From NCBI RefSeq assembly GCF_902706035.1, contig NZ_CACSJA010000009.1:1-64000 (forward strand): 64,000 nt of DNA, given 5' to 3'. Positions within the stretch are counted from its first letter, which is position 1, and each line of letters starts with the position of its first letter. A model generated the notes under the pieces. The model had not been told where the DNA came from, ran no database searches, and saw only the letters and a program-made list of their open reading frames with translations. This document shows, piece by piece, positions 37,698 through 47,693 of the stretch. The translations under genes and the position numbers were made by a program. Source of the stretch: Pantoea sp. 18069. GTDB lineage: Bacteria > Pseudomonadota > Gammaproteobacteria > Burkholderiales > Burkholderiaceae_C.

Positions 37698-38801
37698 ATG
37701 GTCTGGTTATCCATCCTGTCTTTCTTAACGGCCCTGGTCTGTGCGGGTCTTATCGTGCGCTGGTCACGCAGCCACCATGTGGTCTATGGCGAAGACATGC
37801 CCCAGCGTTTTCACCGCGGCGATGTGCCGCGCATCGGCGGCCTGGCCGTGCTGATTGCCTTGTTGCTGAGCTGGAGCGCGGGCCTGGTCTCGACGGCTTT
37901 CTTCGGCGACCCGTCCGCGTTGCGCATGAATATCTGGGTCGGCTGGTTCATGCTGGCCATCCTGCCTGCGGTCCTCGGCGGCCTCGCCGAAGACCTGACC
38001 CAGCGCCTGTCGGTGCGCTATCGGCTGCTGCTCACGGGCCTGACGGGCGTTCTGGGCATCTGGCTGCTCGATCTGGGCGTGCCGCGCCTGGGCCTGCCCT
38101 GGATCGACGCGCTGCTGGTCTGGGCACCCTGGATAGGCATGGGCATCGCGCTGGTGGCCATCGCCGGGCTGCCGCATGCGTTCAACATCATCGATGGCTA
38201 CAACGGGCTCGCGGGCATGGTCGCGGTGGTCATCTGCCTGGCGCTGGCCCATGTGGCACTGCAGGTAGGCGACCGTGCGCTGGCCGCGCTGCTGCTGAGC
38301 ACGGCCGCGGCCACGGGCGGCTTTCTGGTGTGGAACTATCCGCGCGGCATGCTGTTCGCCGGCGACGGCGGCGCCTATATCTGGGGGGTGGTTATCGCTT
38401 TTTCGAGCATCCTGCTGGTGCAGCGTCATGCGCTGGTCTCGCCGTGGTTTCCCATGCTGCTGCTGATCTACCCGGTCTGGGAGACGGTTTTCTCGATGTA
38501 CCGCAAGCTCGCGCGCGGCGACTCGCCAGGCATGGCCGATGCGCTGCACTTCCACCAGTTGGTCTACAGGCGTATCGTCTGGGGAGTCTTCCACGATGAT
38601 GAATCCCGGCAGATGCTGATGCGCAACAACCGCACCTCACCCTATCTCTGGGCCTTTACGTTGCTCACGGTGCTGCCGGCCATGTTGTTCTGGCGCAATA
38701 CGCCGGTGCTGATGGCTTTTTGCGGTCTGTTTATGATCAGCTATGTCTGCGCCTATCTGGCGATCGTGCGCTTCAAGTTGCCGGGCTGGCTGCAGAAGTG
38801 A
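37698..38801 (+). CDS. WecA-like undecaprenyl-phosphate sugar-1-phosphate transferase (MraY/WecA family)
   Basis: A 367-aa membrane protein with about ten to eleven hydrophobic segments. Family motifs: LAEDLTQRLSVRYRL (Asp pair region), AFNIIDGYNGLAGMVA and FAGDGGAYIWG. It should start glycan assembly by loading a sugar-1-phosphate onto undecaprenyl phosphate. GC content returns to host style here, suggesting the right-hand edge of the transferred block lies upstream of it. The 197 bp before it show no recognised features. Confidence 0.88.
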   Translation: MVWLSILSFLTALVCAGLIVRWSRSHHVVYGEDMPQRFHRGDVPRIGGLAVLIALLLSWSAGLVSTAFFGDPSALRMNIWVGWFMLAILPAVLGGLAEDLTQRLSVRYRLLLTGLTGVLGIWLLDLGVPRLGLPWIDALLVWAPWIGMGIALVAIAGLPHAFNIIDGYNGLAGMVAVVICLALAHVALQVGDRALAALLLSTAAATGGFLVWNYPRGMLFAGDGGAYIWGVVIAFSSILLVQRHALVSPWFPMLLLIYPVWETVFSMYRKLARGDSPGMADALHFHQLVYRRIVWGVFHDDESRQMLMRNNRTSPYLWAFTLLTVLPAMLFWRNTPVLMAFCGLFMISYVCAYLAIVRFKLPGWLQK

Positions 38802-38907
38802 GCCGCTTTTACCGTCCCGGGGGCGCCCCAGAGCGCACTGCGGCACTGCAGTTGCGGCACAATGCCCCGCTTGTTGTTGATTACTTCCCTGCCCCACGGC
38901 CTGCACC

Positions 38908-39798
38908 ATGAACGATATCCTCTCCATTGCCCCGCGCGACAAAGCCGAAATCCTCGCCCAGGCGCTGCCCTACATCCGCAAGTTCCATGGCAAGACCATC
39001 GTGATCAAGTATGGCGGCAACGCCATGACCGATCCGGCCCTGCAGGCCGACTTTGCCGAGGATGTGGTGTTGCTCAAGCTCGTGGGGATGAATCCCGTGG
39101 TGGTGCACGGCGGCGGGCCGCAGATTGAAACCGCACTCAACCGTCTGGGCAAGAAGGGCGAGTTCATCCAGGGCATGCGCGTCACGGACGCCGAGACCAT
39201 GGAAGTGGTCGAATGGGTGCTGGCCGGAGAAGTGCAGCAGGACATCGTCGGCCTGATCAACCAGGCGGGGGGCAAGGCCGTGGGTCTCACGGGCCGCGAC
39301 GGTGGCCTGATTCGCGCGCAAAAGCTCAAGCTGGCCGACAACAAGAACCCGAGCATCGAGCACGACCTGGGCCAGGTCGGCGACATCGTGGCGATCGACC
39401 CGAGCGTGGTGCGTGCGCTGCAGGACGATGCCTTCATTCCGGTGATCAGCCCGATCGGCTTTGGCGAAGACAACGAGAGCTACAACATCAATGCCGACGT
39501 GGTCGCGAGCAAGTTGGCGACGGTGCTGCAGGCCGAGAAGCTGATGCTGTTGACCAATACGCCCGGCGTGCTGGACAAGGCCGGCCAACTGCTGACCGAT
39601 CTCACGGCGCGTGAAATCGATGCACTGTTTGCCGATGGCACGATCTCGGGCGGCATGCTGCCCAAGATCGCGGGCGCGCTCGACGCGGCCAAGGCCGGCG
39701 TGAATGCGGTGCACATCATCGACGGCCGCGTGCCGCATGCGATGCTGCTTGAAATTCTCACGGACCAGGCCTACGGCACGATGATCCGCAGCCACTGA
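38908..39798 (+). CDS. argB: Acetylglutamate kinase
   Basis: A 296-aa amino-acid-kinase-fold enzyme phosphorylating N-acetylglutamate in the second step of arginine synthesis. It shows VIKYGGNAM at the N-terminus, the substrate loop [18 protein letters not shown] and [19 protein letters not shown] near the C-terminus. The insertion-free length fits the arginine-sensitive hexameric class. It is followed 45 bp later by a two-component system. Confidence 0.95.
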   Translation: MNDILSIAPRDKAEILAQALPYIRKFHGKTIVIKYGGNAMTDPALQADFAEDVVLLKLVGMNPVVVHGGGPQIETALNRLGKKGEFIQGMRVTDAETMEVVEWVLAGEVQQDIVGLINQAGGKAVGLTGRDGGLIRAQKLKLADNKNPSIEHDLGQVGDIVAIDPSVVRALQDDAFIPVISPIGFGEDNESYNINADVVASKLATVLQAEKLMLLTNTPGVLDKAGQLLTDLTAREIDALFADGTISGGMLPKIAGALDAAKAGVNAVHIIDGRVPHAMLLEILTDQAYGTMIRSH

Positions 39799-39842
39799 AC
39801 GTGGCCAGGGCCCCCCAGGGGCCATGCACTGGAAGATTCGAC

Positions 39843-40559
<717 letters not shown>

Positions 40560-40587
40560 CGCCGCGGCGTCGGCCCCACGCTGAGCC

Positions 40588-42024
40588 ATGACGTCCAATC
40601 TGCGCTTTCGGCTGCTGCTGCTGCTGGTGCTGCCGTTGAGCGTGCTGGCCTTGATGGGCTCGTGGTTTGCCTACCGCTCGGCCGAAGCCGCCGCGGGCCA
40701 GCACGACCAGCGGCTGATGCGCTTTCTGCCCGCACTGGCCGAGGCCGTGCTCGCGCCGTCGCTCGACGGCCAATCCCCGCCCGTATTGATGCTGCCGCCG
40801 ACCGTGGAGGAGTTTCTGCGCCAGCGCCAGAACGAGGCCGGCTATGCGATCGCCGACCTCAAGGGCCGGGTGCTCGCGGGCGACACCTGGATACGCGTCG
40901 AAGTGCCGAGCACGCGGGTCGCGGAATTCCACAGCCAGGAGTTCGCCGGCATCATGTACCGCGTCGCCGTGTTGCGCATCGAGACGGCGGGTGCGGGCGA
41001 GATGGTGGTGGCGCTGGCCGACGGCTCGGACGCGCGCCAGCAATGGGCGCAGCAACTGCTGCTGCGCGTGCTGCTGCCCAACGTGTTGTTGATCGCGGCG
41101 GCCGGGCTGGCGATCTACTGGTCGGTGCGCCAGGCGTTCGAGCCGCTGGTGGTGCTCGCCGGTGCGGTCGAGCGCCGCTCGCCGCGCGATCTGAGCCCCA
41201 TCGACGAAGCCGCCTCGCCCGATGAAGTGCGGCCGCTGGTGCATTCGCTCAACCGGCTGTTCGCGCTGGTCGATGCCCAGGCCCAGGAGCAGCGGCGGTT
41301 TGTCGCCGATGCCGCGCACCAGCTGCGCACACCGCTTGCGGCCTTGCAGGCCCAGGTCGAAGCCTGGGCGCTGATGGTGCAGTCCGCGCCCGCGCCCGCG
41401 GATGCACCAGCGCAGTCAACGGACCATCCGCTGGAGCGCACGCTGGTGCTCAGTGCAACGCAGATCCACCAGTTGCGCGATGCCACGCGCCGCACTTCGC
41501 AGCTCGCACGCCAGTTGCTGGCCCTGTCGCGCGCCGACGCGCGCCACGCCCAGTCCCAGCCGCTGCAGCGCGTGGACCTCAAGGACCTCTGCGAGAGCCT
41601 GCTAGAAGCCTTCTTCGAACAGGCCGCGGCGAAGAACATCGACTTCGGTCTCGAAGTCGCTGCGGCCAGCGTCTGGGGCCATGCCTGGCTGCTGCGCGAG
41701 CTGCTGAGCAACCTCGTGGACAACGCGCTCAAGTACAACCCCGAAGGCGGCCGCGTGACCTTGCGCAGCGGGTCGCGCCCGGACGGCGCATTCCTCGAGG
41801 TCGAAGACGACGGCCCTGGCGTGCCCGAAGCGGAGCGCGAGCGCATCGTGCAGCGTTTCTATCGCCTGCCCGGCGCGCCCGGCGAAGGCTCGGGCCTGGG
41901 GCTGGCGATTGCCGACGAGATCGCCCAGCTGCACCAGGCCCGCCTGGTACTGGGCGAAGGCGCCGGCGGCCTGGGCCTGCGCGTGCTGCTGGTCTTTCCG
42001 CCCGAGCCCGATGCCGCGGCTTGA
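40588..42024 (+). CDS. Sensor histidine kinase, TctE-like
   Basis: A 478-aa inner-membrane kinase. Two membrane segments at about residues 6-26 and 157-175 flank a ~130-residue periplasmic sensor domain of the 2CSK_N type. HAMP-like and HisKA regions follow, with DAAHQLRTPLAALQ (His at about 245), then the ATPase boxes NLVDNALKYN, EDDGPGVP and GSGLGLAIADE. It follows the response regulator after 28 bp. Ligand unknown. Confidence 0.92.
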   Translation: MTSNLRFRLLLLLVLPLSVLALMGSWFAYRSAEAAAGQHDQRLMRFLPALAEAVLAPSLDGQSPPVLMLPPTVEEFLRQRQNEAGYAIADLKGRVLAGDTWIRVEVPSTRVAEFHSQEFAGIMYRVAVLRIETAGAGEMVVALADGSDARQQWAQQLLLRVLLPNVLLIAAAGLAIYWSVRQAFEPLVVLAGAVERRSPRDLSPIDEAASPDEVRPLVHSLNRLFALVDAQAQEQRRFVADAAHQLRTPLAALQAQVEAWALMVQSAPAPADAPAQSTDHPLERTLVLSATQIHQLRDATRRTSQLARQLLALSRADARHAQSQPLQRVDLKDLCESLLEAFFEQAAAKNIDFGLEVAAASVWGHAWLLRELLSNLVDNALKYNPEGGRVTLRSGSRPDGAFLEVEDDGPGVPEAERERIVQRFYRLPGAPGEGSGLGLAIADEIAQLHQARLVLGEGAGGLGLRVLLVFPPEPDAAA

Positions 42025-42100
42025 GTCGCGGGCCCCTTGAGCCTCCGACAAACTCAAGACTCAAGATTTAGGTGAAACTTGCGAATTGGGCGTGTTCCAG

Positions 42101-42209
42101 GCCAGTGGCAGCGAGCAAGGGCCGCCCCGCAGCGATGCTGCCGTCCCTGGCCGGGCGCCCCCTCCACCGAAGGTTGAGAGGGGGAGGCCGCGAAGCGGCT
42201 CAGGGGGTG
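42101..42209 (+). repeat. GC-rich dispersed intergenic repeat, family C, copy 1
   Basis: Aligns with 58588-58708 in the same orientation and 50106-50210 in the opposite orientation. The shared landmarks are AAGGGCCGCCCC, a GCTGCCGT block and the terminal GCGGCTCAGGGG. Contains the small hairpin GCCGC-GAA-GCGGC. It lies in the 277-bp gap between the kinase gene and slmA. Confidence 0.75.
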
Positions 42210-42301
42210 CGTTGAGTTTTGTCAAGTCCATTCAGGTTGAAAACAGTAGGACATGGGAGCGGGTGGCTGTGAGAGAATTATTTACAAATTCCTGATCGCC
42301 T

Positions 42302-42994
42302 ATGTCTGAGTCTGAAGTCCTGTCCTCCTCTTTTCTCTCTGCCGCCGTTGTTGGCGACAGCGATGCCGCCGCTGCTGCAGCGCCCGCCCCCCGCAAGCGC
42401 CCCAAGCCGGGCGAGCGGCGCGAGCAGATTCTGCAAGCGCTGGCGACCATGCTGGAGAAGCCCGGGGCCGAACGCATCACCACCGCTTCGCTCGCCGCCC
42501 ACCTGCTGGTGAGCGAAGCCGCGCTGTACCGGCATTTCGCCAGCAAGGCGCAGATGTTCGAGGGCCTGATCGAGTTCGTCGAGCAGTCGGTGTTCACGCT
42601 GGTGCAGCAGATCGTCGGCCGCGACGTGGCCGACCCGGACCAGCCGGGCATCGACGGCGCGCGCCAGGCCGCACGCGTCATCGCGCTGGTGCTGCAGTTC
42701 GGCGAGCGCAATCCGGGCATGGCGCGCGTGATGGTCGGCGATGCGCTGGTGTTCGAGCATGAACGCCTGCAGCAGCGCATGAACCAGTTCTTCGATCGCA
42801 TCGAATCGACGCTGCGCCAATGCCTGCGCCCCGTGGCCGATGCGCGCGGCTCGGCCAAGCCCACGGTGGACGCCCAGGTCGCGGCCAGCGTGCTGACCTC
42901 GTTTGCGCTCGGCCGGCTGCAGCGCTTTTCGCGCTCCGGTTTTCGCCGCCTGCCGACCGAGCACCTCGAAGAGAGCCTGGCGCTGATGCTTTGA
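42302..42994 (+). CDS. slmA: Nucleoid occlusion factor SlmA (TetR family)
   Basis: A 230-aa TetR-fold DNA-binding protein that blocks FtsZ assembly over the nucleoid. The DNA-binding domain (about residues 40-85) reads GERREQILQALATMLEKPG and ASLAAHLLVSEAALYRHFAS, characteristic of SlmA. The C-terminus shows the SlmA segment QVAASVLTSFALGRLQRFSR. It has a ~35-residue Ala-rich N-terminal extension, common in betaproteobacteria. It is convergent with the next gene, with three bases between stops. Confidence 0.93.
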   Translation: MSESEVLSSSFLSAAVVGDSDAAAAAAPAPRKRPKPGERREQILQALATMLEKPGAERITTASLAAHLLVSEAALYRHFASKAQMFEGLIEFVEQSVFTLVQQIVGRDVADPDQPGIDGARQAARVIALVLQFGERNPGMARVMVGDALVFEHERLQQRMNQFFDRIESTLRQCLRPVADARGSAKPTVDAQVAASVLTSFALGRLQRFSRSGFRRLPTEHLEESLALML

Positions 42995-42997
42995 CGC

Positions 42998-44425
42998 TCA
43001 GCGTGCGCCCAGCCGGCAGTCGGCGCTCACGCTTTGCAGATAGATGTCGGCGCCCTGGTTCTGGGCCTGGTCTTCCCAGGCGATCAGTGTCTGGCCTGAC
43101 GCCGATGCGCCGCTGACCAGCCGCGACTTGGCCGACGGCCGGGTCGAGACCGCGAACTGCGGGCACCGCGCGGCGCCCGTGGCATCGAGCTTGATTGCCT
43201 GGATGGTGTCGTGCCCGCCCGCGGAGGACTGCACCCAGAAAGCCAGCGTTCCATCGGTGACCGCGACACTGTGCAGATGGGCGATGTCGTGGCGCGCCAG
43301 CGGCAGGACAGTGCGGCCGGTTTCTCCCCATTGGCGCGCGCCGCGCGCATCGAACTTCTGCGCATACAGGCCACGCCGGTGCTGCTCCAGCGCACTGTCG
43401 AGCTCGGTCCAGAACAGCGTGATCTCGCCCGTGGACGGCTGGTAGGTCAGCGAGGGCGAGGTGCGTGCCTGCTGCAGGTTGGTCGACACCGGCACGCCGT
43501 TGGCGGCAAAAGCCGGGCTGCCATTGGCCTGGATATGCTGGGCATAGACCTGTATCTGCGGGTCTATGCTGTACCAGGCGAACACCGCGCCGCCCTGGCC
43601 GTCGAGCACGAAGTGCGGGAAATTCCCTTGCTGCAGCGAGCCCGCGTCGAAGATCTTCACATGCGCCGGCCCCCAGAGCAGTTGGCCGCTGGGCGAGATC
43701 TTGTTCGCATACAGGTGCTTGGCACCCGAGATGCCGCGGTTGCGGATGAAGGACACGATCACGCTGCCATCGCCCGTGGTTTGCAGGTCGGCCAGGCGGT
43801 AGCTGTAGCCGGGCTCGACGAGCACAAAATCCAGTGCAGCGCCGTCGGCGGATTTCCAGACCGGCTGGCCCAGGGGATCGAGCTTGCGCAGGCGCACGCT
43901 GTTTTCCGTGTCCGTGCTCCAGCCTATGACCGAGTGTCCATCGGGCAGGATGGAGACATGCGGCGCATGGCCCGAAGGGGCGGTCAGCGTCTGCCACAGC
44001 GGCTGGCCCGCGGGGTCGATCTTGGTCGCGGCGATGGCGCGTGCCGGCGGGTGGGCCCGGTCGTCCTGGAAGGTCAGCACGGCATTGCCCTGGGGGTCGG
44101 TCGCAAGGCCGTAGTCCTCGGTCCAGCCGACGCCGAGGTTGGCTATCTGCAGGCCCTGGTGCGGATACCGCTCGCTGCCGTCCGGGCCCAGGCGTTGCAA
44201 AAAGACGTCGTATCCCTGGGGAGCGCTGCCTTGTGGAATCAAGCTGAACCAGCTGATCCACCAATGTCCGTCGGCCGTGGCCGCAATCTGCGGCTGGACC
44301 TGGGCCGCGCCCGGGACGTTGGCGACCGGGGTGTTTTTCTGCGGGTCGGTGCTCCATTGGCCCCAGGCGCTGGCGCTGAGACTCAGCGCCAGGGTCAGGG
44401 TGGCAAAAGGGAAATGGCGGCTCAT
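42998..44425 (-). CDS. Secreted repeat protein, probable beta-propeller, unknown function
   Basis: A 475-aa protein with a signal peptide (MSRHFPFATLTLALSLSASA, cleavage near AWGQ). The mature part contains repeated segments of about 50-60 residues with patterns such as LGPDGSERYPHQG, DPAGQPLWQT, DPLGQPVWK, SPSGQLLWGP and DARGARQWGE, which suggests a beta-propeller. No catalytic motif is seen. AAGGAA precedes the start at 44425. It stands alone between slmA (convergent) and the TetR gene (divergent). The upstream 231 bp hold its promoter and the TetR operator. Confidence 0.75.
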   Translation of the reverse strand: MSRHFPFATLTLALSLSASAWGQWSTDPQKNTPVANVPGAAQVQPQIAATADGHWWISWFSLIPQGSAPQGYDVFLQRLGPDGSERYPHQGLQIANLGVGWTEDYGLATDPQGNAVLTFQDDRAHPPARAIAATKIDPAGQPLWQTLTAPSGHAPHVSILPDGHSVIGWSTDTENSVRLRKLDPLGQPVWKSADGAALDFVLVEPGYSYRLADLQTTGDGSVIVSFIRNRGISGAKHLYANKISPSGQLLWGPAHVKIFDAGSLQQGNFPHFVLDGQGGAVFAWYSIDPQIQVYAQHIQANGSPAFAANGVPVSTNLQQARTSPSLTYQPSTGEITLFWTELDSALEQHRRGLYAQKFDARGARQWGETGRTVLPLARHDIAHLHSVAVTDGTLAFWVQSSAGGHDTIQAIKLDATGAARCPQFAVSTRPSAKSRLVSGASASGQTLIAWEDQAQNQGADIYLQSVSADCRLGAR

Positions 44426-44622
44426 GGCATTCCTTTCATGCCCCATGGGGCGGTGCACCGGATGGTGGTGAAAATATTTCAGCATGCGCCGGGAGGGGCG
44501 CCGGCCTTGCCCTTGCCGCTGCGGTCGGCATCGCCGGATGCCGGCCATGGACGCTACGGGGGGCGGCCGTGGAAGCTAGGTGTTTACCCGCGTGGCGCAG
44601 CGAGGACAGGCGATTGTGGTGC

Positions 44623-44650
44623 AAAATAGTACGAACGTTCGTTTTATTTT
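44623..44650. promoter_or_regulatory. 28-bp palindrome, probable operator of the TetR regulator
   Basis: The core ACGAACGTTCGT (44631-44642) is a perfect 12-bp palindrome. Flanks AAAATA and TATTTT extend the symmetry, so 24 of 28 positions are symmetric. It lies seven bases before the ATG of the TetR gene at 44657 and so overlaps its leader or promoter, as expected for autorepression. TetR regulators of fatty-acid degradation often bind sites built on an AACGTT-type core. Confidence 0.75.
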
Positions 44651-44656
44651 CTTGCC

Positions 44657-45304
44657 ATGCCTTCTTCTTCCTCCTTGTCGGACAGCCCACTCAGCGCGCG
44701 CAGCGAAGTCCGCGGGATGCACAAGGGCCAGCAAACCAAGGCCCATATCCTCGATGCGGCGCTGCACCTGGCGTCGCAGGCCGGGCTCGAGGGCCTGTCG
44801 ATAGGCGCGCTGGCCGCGGCCACGGGCATGAGCAAGTCGGGCGTCTTTGCCCACTTCGGCTCGCGCGAGGAACTGCAGATTTCCGTGATCCGCGAATACC
44901 ACGTCCGCTTCGAGCAGGAAGTGTTCTTCCCCGCGATGCAGGCGCCGCGCGGCCTGCCGCGCCTGCGCGCGCTGTTCGACCTGTGGATGAAGCGCACGTC
45001 GGTCGAGATCGACTCGGGCTGCATCTACATCAGCGGCGCGGTCGAATTCGATGACCGCAGCGGCCCGGTGCGCGAGGCGCTTGCCGACTCCGTTCACACC
45101 TGGCACGCGGCCATGCGCCGCACCATCGTGCAGTGCCGGGAGCATGGTGACTTACGTGCAGATGCGGATGAAGCCCAATTGCTTTTTGAAGTCCATGGGC
45201 TCATTCTGGCATTGCACTACGAAGCCCGCTTCCTGCGCGCGCAGGGTGCGCTGCAGCGCGCCCGCCAGGGTTTCGAGAATATTCTGGCGCGCTGCAGCAA
45301 CTGA
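44657..45304 (+). CDS. TetR/AcrR family regulator of fatty-acid oxidation
   Basis: A 215-aa regulator. The helix-turn-helix lies at about residues 28-72 (AALHLASQAGLEGLSIGALA, TGMSKSGVFAHFGSREELQ), and the C-terminal ligand domain resembles regulators of acyl-CoA dehydrogenase operons (GCIYISGAVEFDDRSGPVRE). It is followed 48 bp later by an acyl-CoA dehydrogenase and a full beta-oxidation set, so acyl-CoA-responsive repression is inferred. Confidence 0.87.
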   Translation: MPSSSSLSDSPLSARSEVRGMHKGQQTKAHILDAALHLASQAGLEGLSIGALAAATGMSKSGVFAHFGSREELQISVIREYHVRFEQEVFFPAMQAPRGLPRLRALFDLWMKRTSVEIDSGCIYISGAVEFDDRSGPVREALADSVHTWHAAMRRTIVQCREHGDLRADADEAQLLFEVHGLILALHYEARFLRAQGALQRARQGFENILARCSN

Positions 45305-45352
45305 TGCGCGCCTCGGTCCGATCACATCACCATCCATCAAAGGAGACGACAC

Positions 45353-47149
45353 ATGCCCAGCTACCAACCGCCTCTGCGTGACATGCAGTTCCTGTTGCAC
45401 GAAGTGTTCGATGTCACGCAGGAGTTCAAGGCCATGCCCCGGCATGCCGAGGTCGATGCCGACACCATCAATGCGGTACTCGAAGAGGCGGGCAAGTTCG
45501 CCAGCGATGTGATCTTTCCGCTGAACATCAGCGGCGACGAAGAGGGCTGCACGCTGGATCGCGACAGCCATGCGGTCACCACGCCCCAGGGCTTCAAGCA
45601 GGCTTATGCCCAATATGTCGAAGGCGGCTGGGCGTCGCTGAGCTGTGATCCCGACTATGGCGGCCAGGGCCTGCCGTTCGTCGTCAACCAGTGCCTGTAT
45701 GAAATGCTCAACAGCGCCAACCAGGCCTGGACCATGTACCCCGGTCTGTCGCATGGCGCCTACGAAGCTCTGCATGCGCATGGCACCGACGCGCAAAAGC
45801 AGCTGTACCTGCCCAAGCTGACCAGCGGCGAGTGGACCGGCTCGATGTGCCTGACCGAGTCGCACTGCGGCACCGACCTGGGCCTGCTGCGCACCAAGGC
45901 CGAGCCCCAGGCCGACGGCAGCTACAAGCTCACGGGCAACAAGATCTTCATCAGCGCCGGCGAGCATGACCTCACCAGCAACATCGTGCACCTGGTGCTC
46001 GCGCGCCTGCCCGATGCGCCGGCCGGCTCCAAGGGCATCAGCCTGTTCGTCGTGCCCAAGTTCCTGGTCAACGCCGACGGCAGCCTGGGCGAGCGCAACC
46101 CGATCTACTGCGGCGGGCTCGAGCACAAGATGGGCATCCATGGCAATGCCACGGCCCAGCTCAACCTCGACGGCGCCGTGGGCACGCTGGTCGGCCAGCC
46201 CAACAAGGGCCTGGCGGCGATGTTCGTGATGATGAATGCCGCGCGCCTGGGCGTGGGCAACCAGTCGCTGGGCCTGACCGAAGTCGCGTTCCAGAACGCG
46301 CTGGCCTATGCCAAGGACCGCCTGCAGATGCGCAGCCTGTCGGGCACCAAGGCCAAGGACAAGCCGGCCGACCCCATCATCGTCCACCCCGATGTGCGCC
46401 GCATGCTGCTCACCGTCAAGGCCTATGCCGAAGGCGGACGCGCGCTGTCCACGTTCTGCTCGGTGCTGATCGACAAGGAGCTGCACCACTCCGACGAGAA
46501 GGTGCGCAAGGACAGCGCAGAACTCGTCGCGCTGCTGACCCCCATCGTCAAGGCCTTCCTGACCGACAACGGCTGGACCGCGACCACCCTGAGCCAGCAG
46601 GTCTACGGCGGCCATGGCTTCATCAAGGAATGGGGCATGGAGCAGTTCGTGCGCGATGCGCGCATCAACATGATCTATGAAGGCACGAACGGCATCCAGG
46701 CGCTGGACCTGCTGGGCCGCAAGGTGCTGGGCAACCAGGGCGCGACGCTCAAGAAGTTCGGCAAGCTCGTGGGCCGCCTGGTCGAGGAAGAGGGCGTCAA
46801 CGAGAAGATGGCCGAATTCATCAACCCGATCGCGGTGCTCGGCGAGCAGATGACCAAGTTCACGACCGAGATCGGCTTCAAGGGCATGCAAAACCCCGAC
46901 GAAGTCGGCGCGGCGTCGGTCGACTACCTGCGCGTCGCGGGCCATCTGGTGTTCGGCTACCTGTTCGCGCGCATGGCCCAGGTGGCGCTGCGCGAAATCG
47001 CCAAGGGCAATGCCGACCCGTTCTACCTGGCCAAGCTGCAGACCGCACGCTTTTACTTCGCCAAGCTGTTCCCCGAGACCGCGACGCTGATGCGCACCGC
47101 GCGCGCGGGCAGCCGGGTGTTGATGGACAGCGACGCCGCGCTGGCCTGA
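45353..47149 (+). CDS. Acyl-CoA dehydrogenase
   Basis: A 598-aa FAD enzyme of the long acyl-CoA dehydrogenase class with a C-terminal extension. It begins MPSYQPPLRDMQFLLHEVFD, typical of this class. The FAD/substrate segment MCLTESHCGTDLGLLRTKAE and the catalytic Glu in NMIYEGTNGIQALDLLGRKV (about 442) are clear. AAAGGAG is just upstream. It carries out the first oxidation of beta-oxidation and begins the operon-like series ending at 53226. Confidence 0.93.
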   Translation: MPSYQPPLRDMQFLLHEVFDVTQEFKAMPRHAEVDADTINAVLEEAGKFASDVIFPLNISGDEEGCTLDRDSHAVTTPQGFKQAYAQYVEGGWASLSCDPDYGGQGLPFVVNQCLYEMLNSANQAWTMYPGLSHGAYEALHAHGTDAQKQLYLPKLTSGEWTGSMCLTESHCGTDLGLLRTKAEPQADGSYKLTGNKIFISAGEHDLTSNIVHLVLARLPDAPAGSKGISLFVVPKFLVNADGSLGERNPIYCGGLEHKMGIHGNATAQLNLDGAVGTLVGQPNKGLAAMFVMMNAARLGVGNQSLGLTEVAFQNALAYAKDRLQMRSLSGTKAKDKPADPIIVHPDVRRMLLTVKAYAEGGRALSTFCSVLIDKELHHSDEKVRKDSAELVALLTPIVKAFLTDNGWTATTLSQQVYGGHGFIKEWGMEQFVRDARINMIYEGTNGIQALDLLGRKVLGNQGATLKKFGKLVGRLVEEEGVNEKMAEFINPIAVLGEQMTKFTTEIGFKGMQNPDEVGAASVDYLRVAGHLVFGYLFARMAQVALREIAKGNADPFYLAKLQTARFYFAKLFPETATLMRTARAGSRVLMDSDAALA

Positions 47150-47192
47150 GCTTGTCTTTCGGACTTTTGCCTTTTTCTTCCTGGAGGTGCTC

Positions 47193-47627
47193 ATGTTCAA
47201 AGCTTTTGCCGCCATGGTCTGCATGGCAATCACCGCGCCCGCCTGGGCGCAGATGACGCCCGTGGGCCTGTGGAAAAGTGTCGACGACAAGACCGGTGAT
47301 CCCAAGTCGGAGATCCGCATCACCGACCAGGGCGGGGTGCTCAGCGGGCGGGTCGAGAAGCTGCTGCGCGCGGGCGCCGACCCGGCGGCGCTGTGCACGG
47401 CCTGCGTCGACGAACGCAAGGACCAGCCCATGGTGGGCCTGGAAATCATCCGCGGCGCGAAGAAGGCCGAAGGCAAGGATGTCTGGGAGAGCGGCAAGAT
47501 CCTCGACCCTGAAACCGGCAAGTCGTACACGCTGCGCCTGACCCCGACCGACAGCGGCAGCAAGCTCGACGTGCGCGGCTCGATCGGACCCTTCGGCCGT
47601 ACCCAGACCTGGGTTCGCGTTCAATAA
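47193..47627 (+). CDS. DUF2147 secreted protein
   Basis: A 144-aa protein with a signal peptide (MFKAFAAMVCMAITAPAWA-Q). The mature part begins TPVGLWKSVDDKTGDPKSEI and includes GLEIIRGAKKAEGKDVWESG, the DUF2147 pattern. Two Cys in ALCTACVDERK may form a disulfide. GGAGG precedes the start. It sits between the acyl-CoA dehydrogenase and the bifunctional FadN-like gene on the same strand, so it may be co-expressed with them. Function unknown. Confidence 0.85.
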   Translation: MFKAFAAMVCMAITAPAWAQMTPVGLWKSVDDKTGDPKSEIRITDQGGVLSGRVEKLLRAGADPAALCTACVDERKDQPMVGLEIIRGAKKAEGKDVWESGKILDPETGKSYTLRLTPTDSGSKLDVRGSIGPFGRTQTWVRVQ

Positions 47628-47693
47628 GCCACGCCAGGCCTCCCGCTTCAGGCCCGTCCGCGCTGCGGGCGGGCGCATTACATGGAACCCAAG

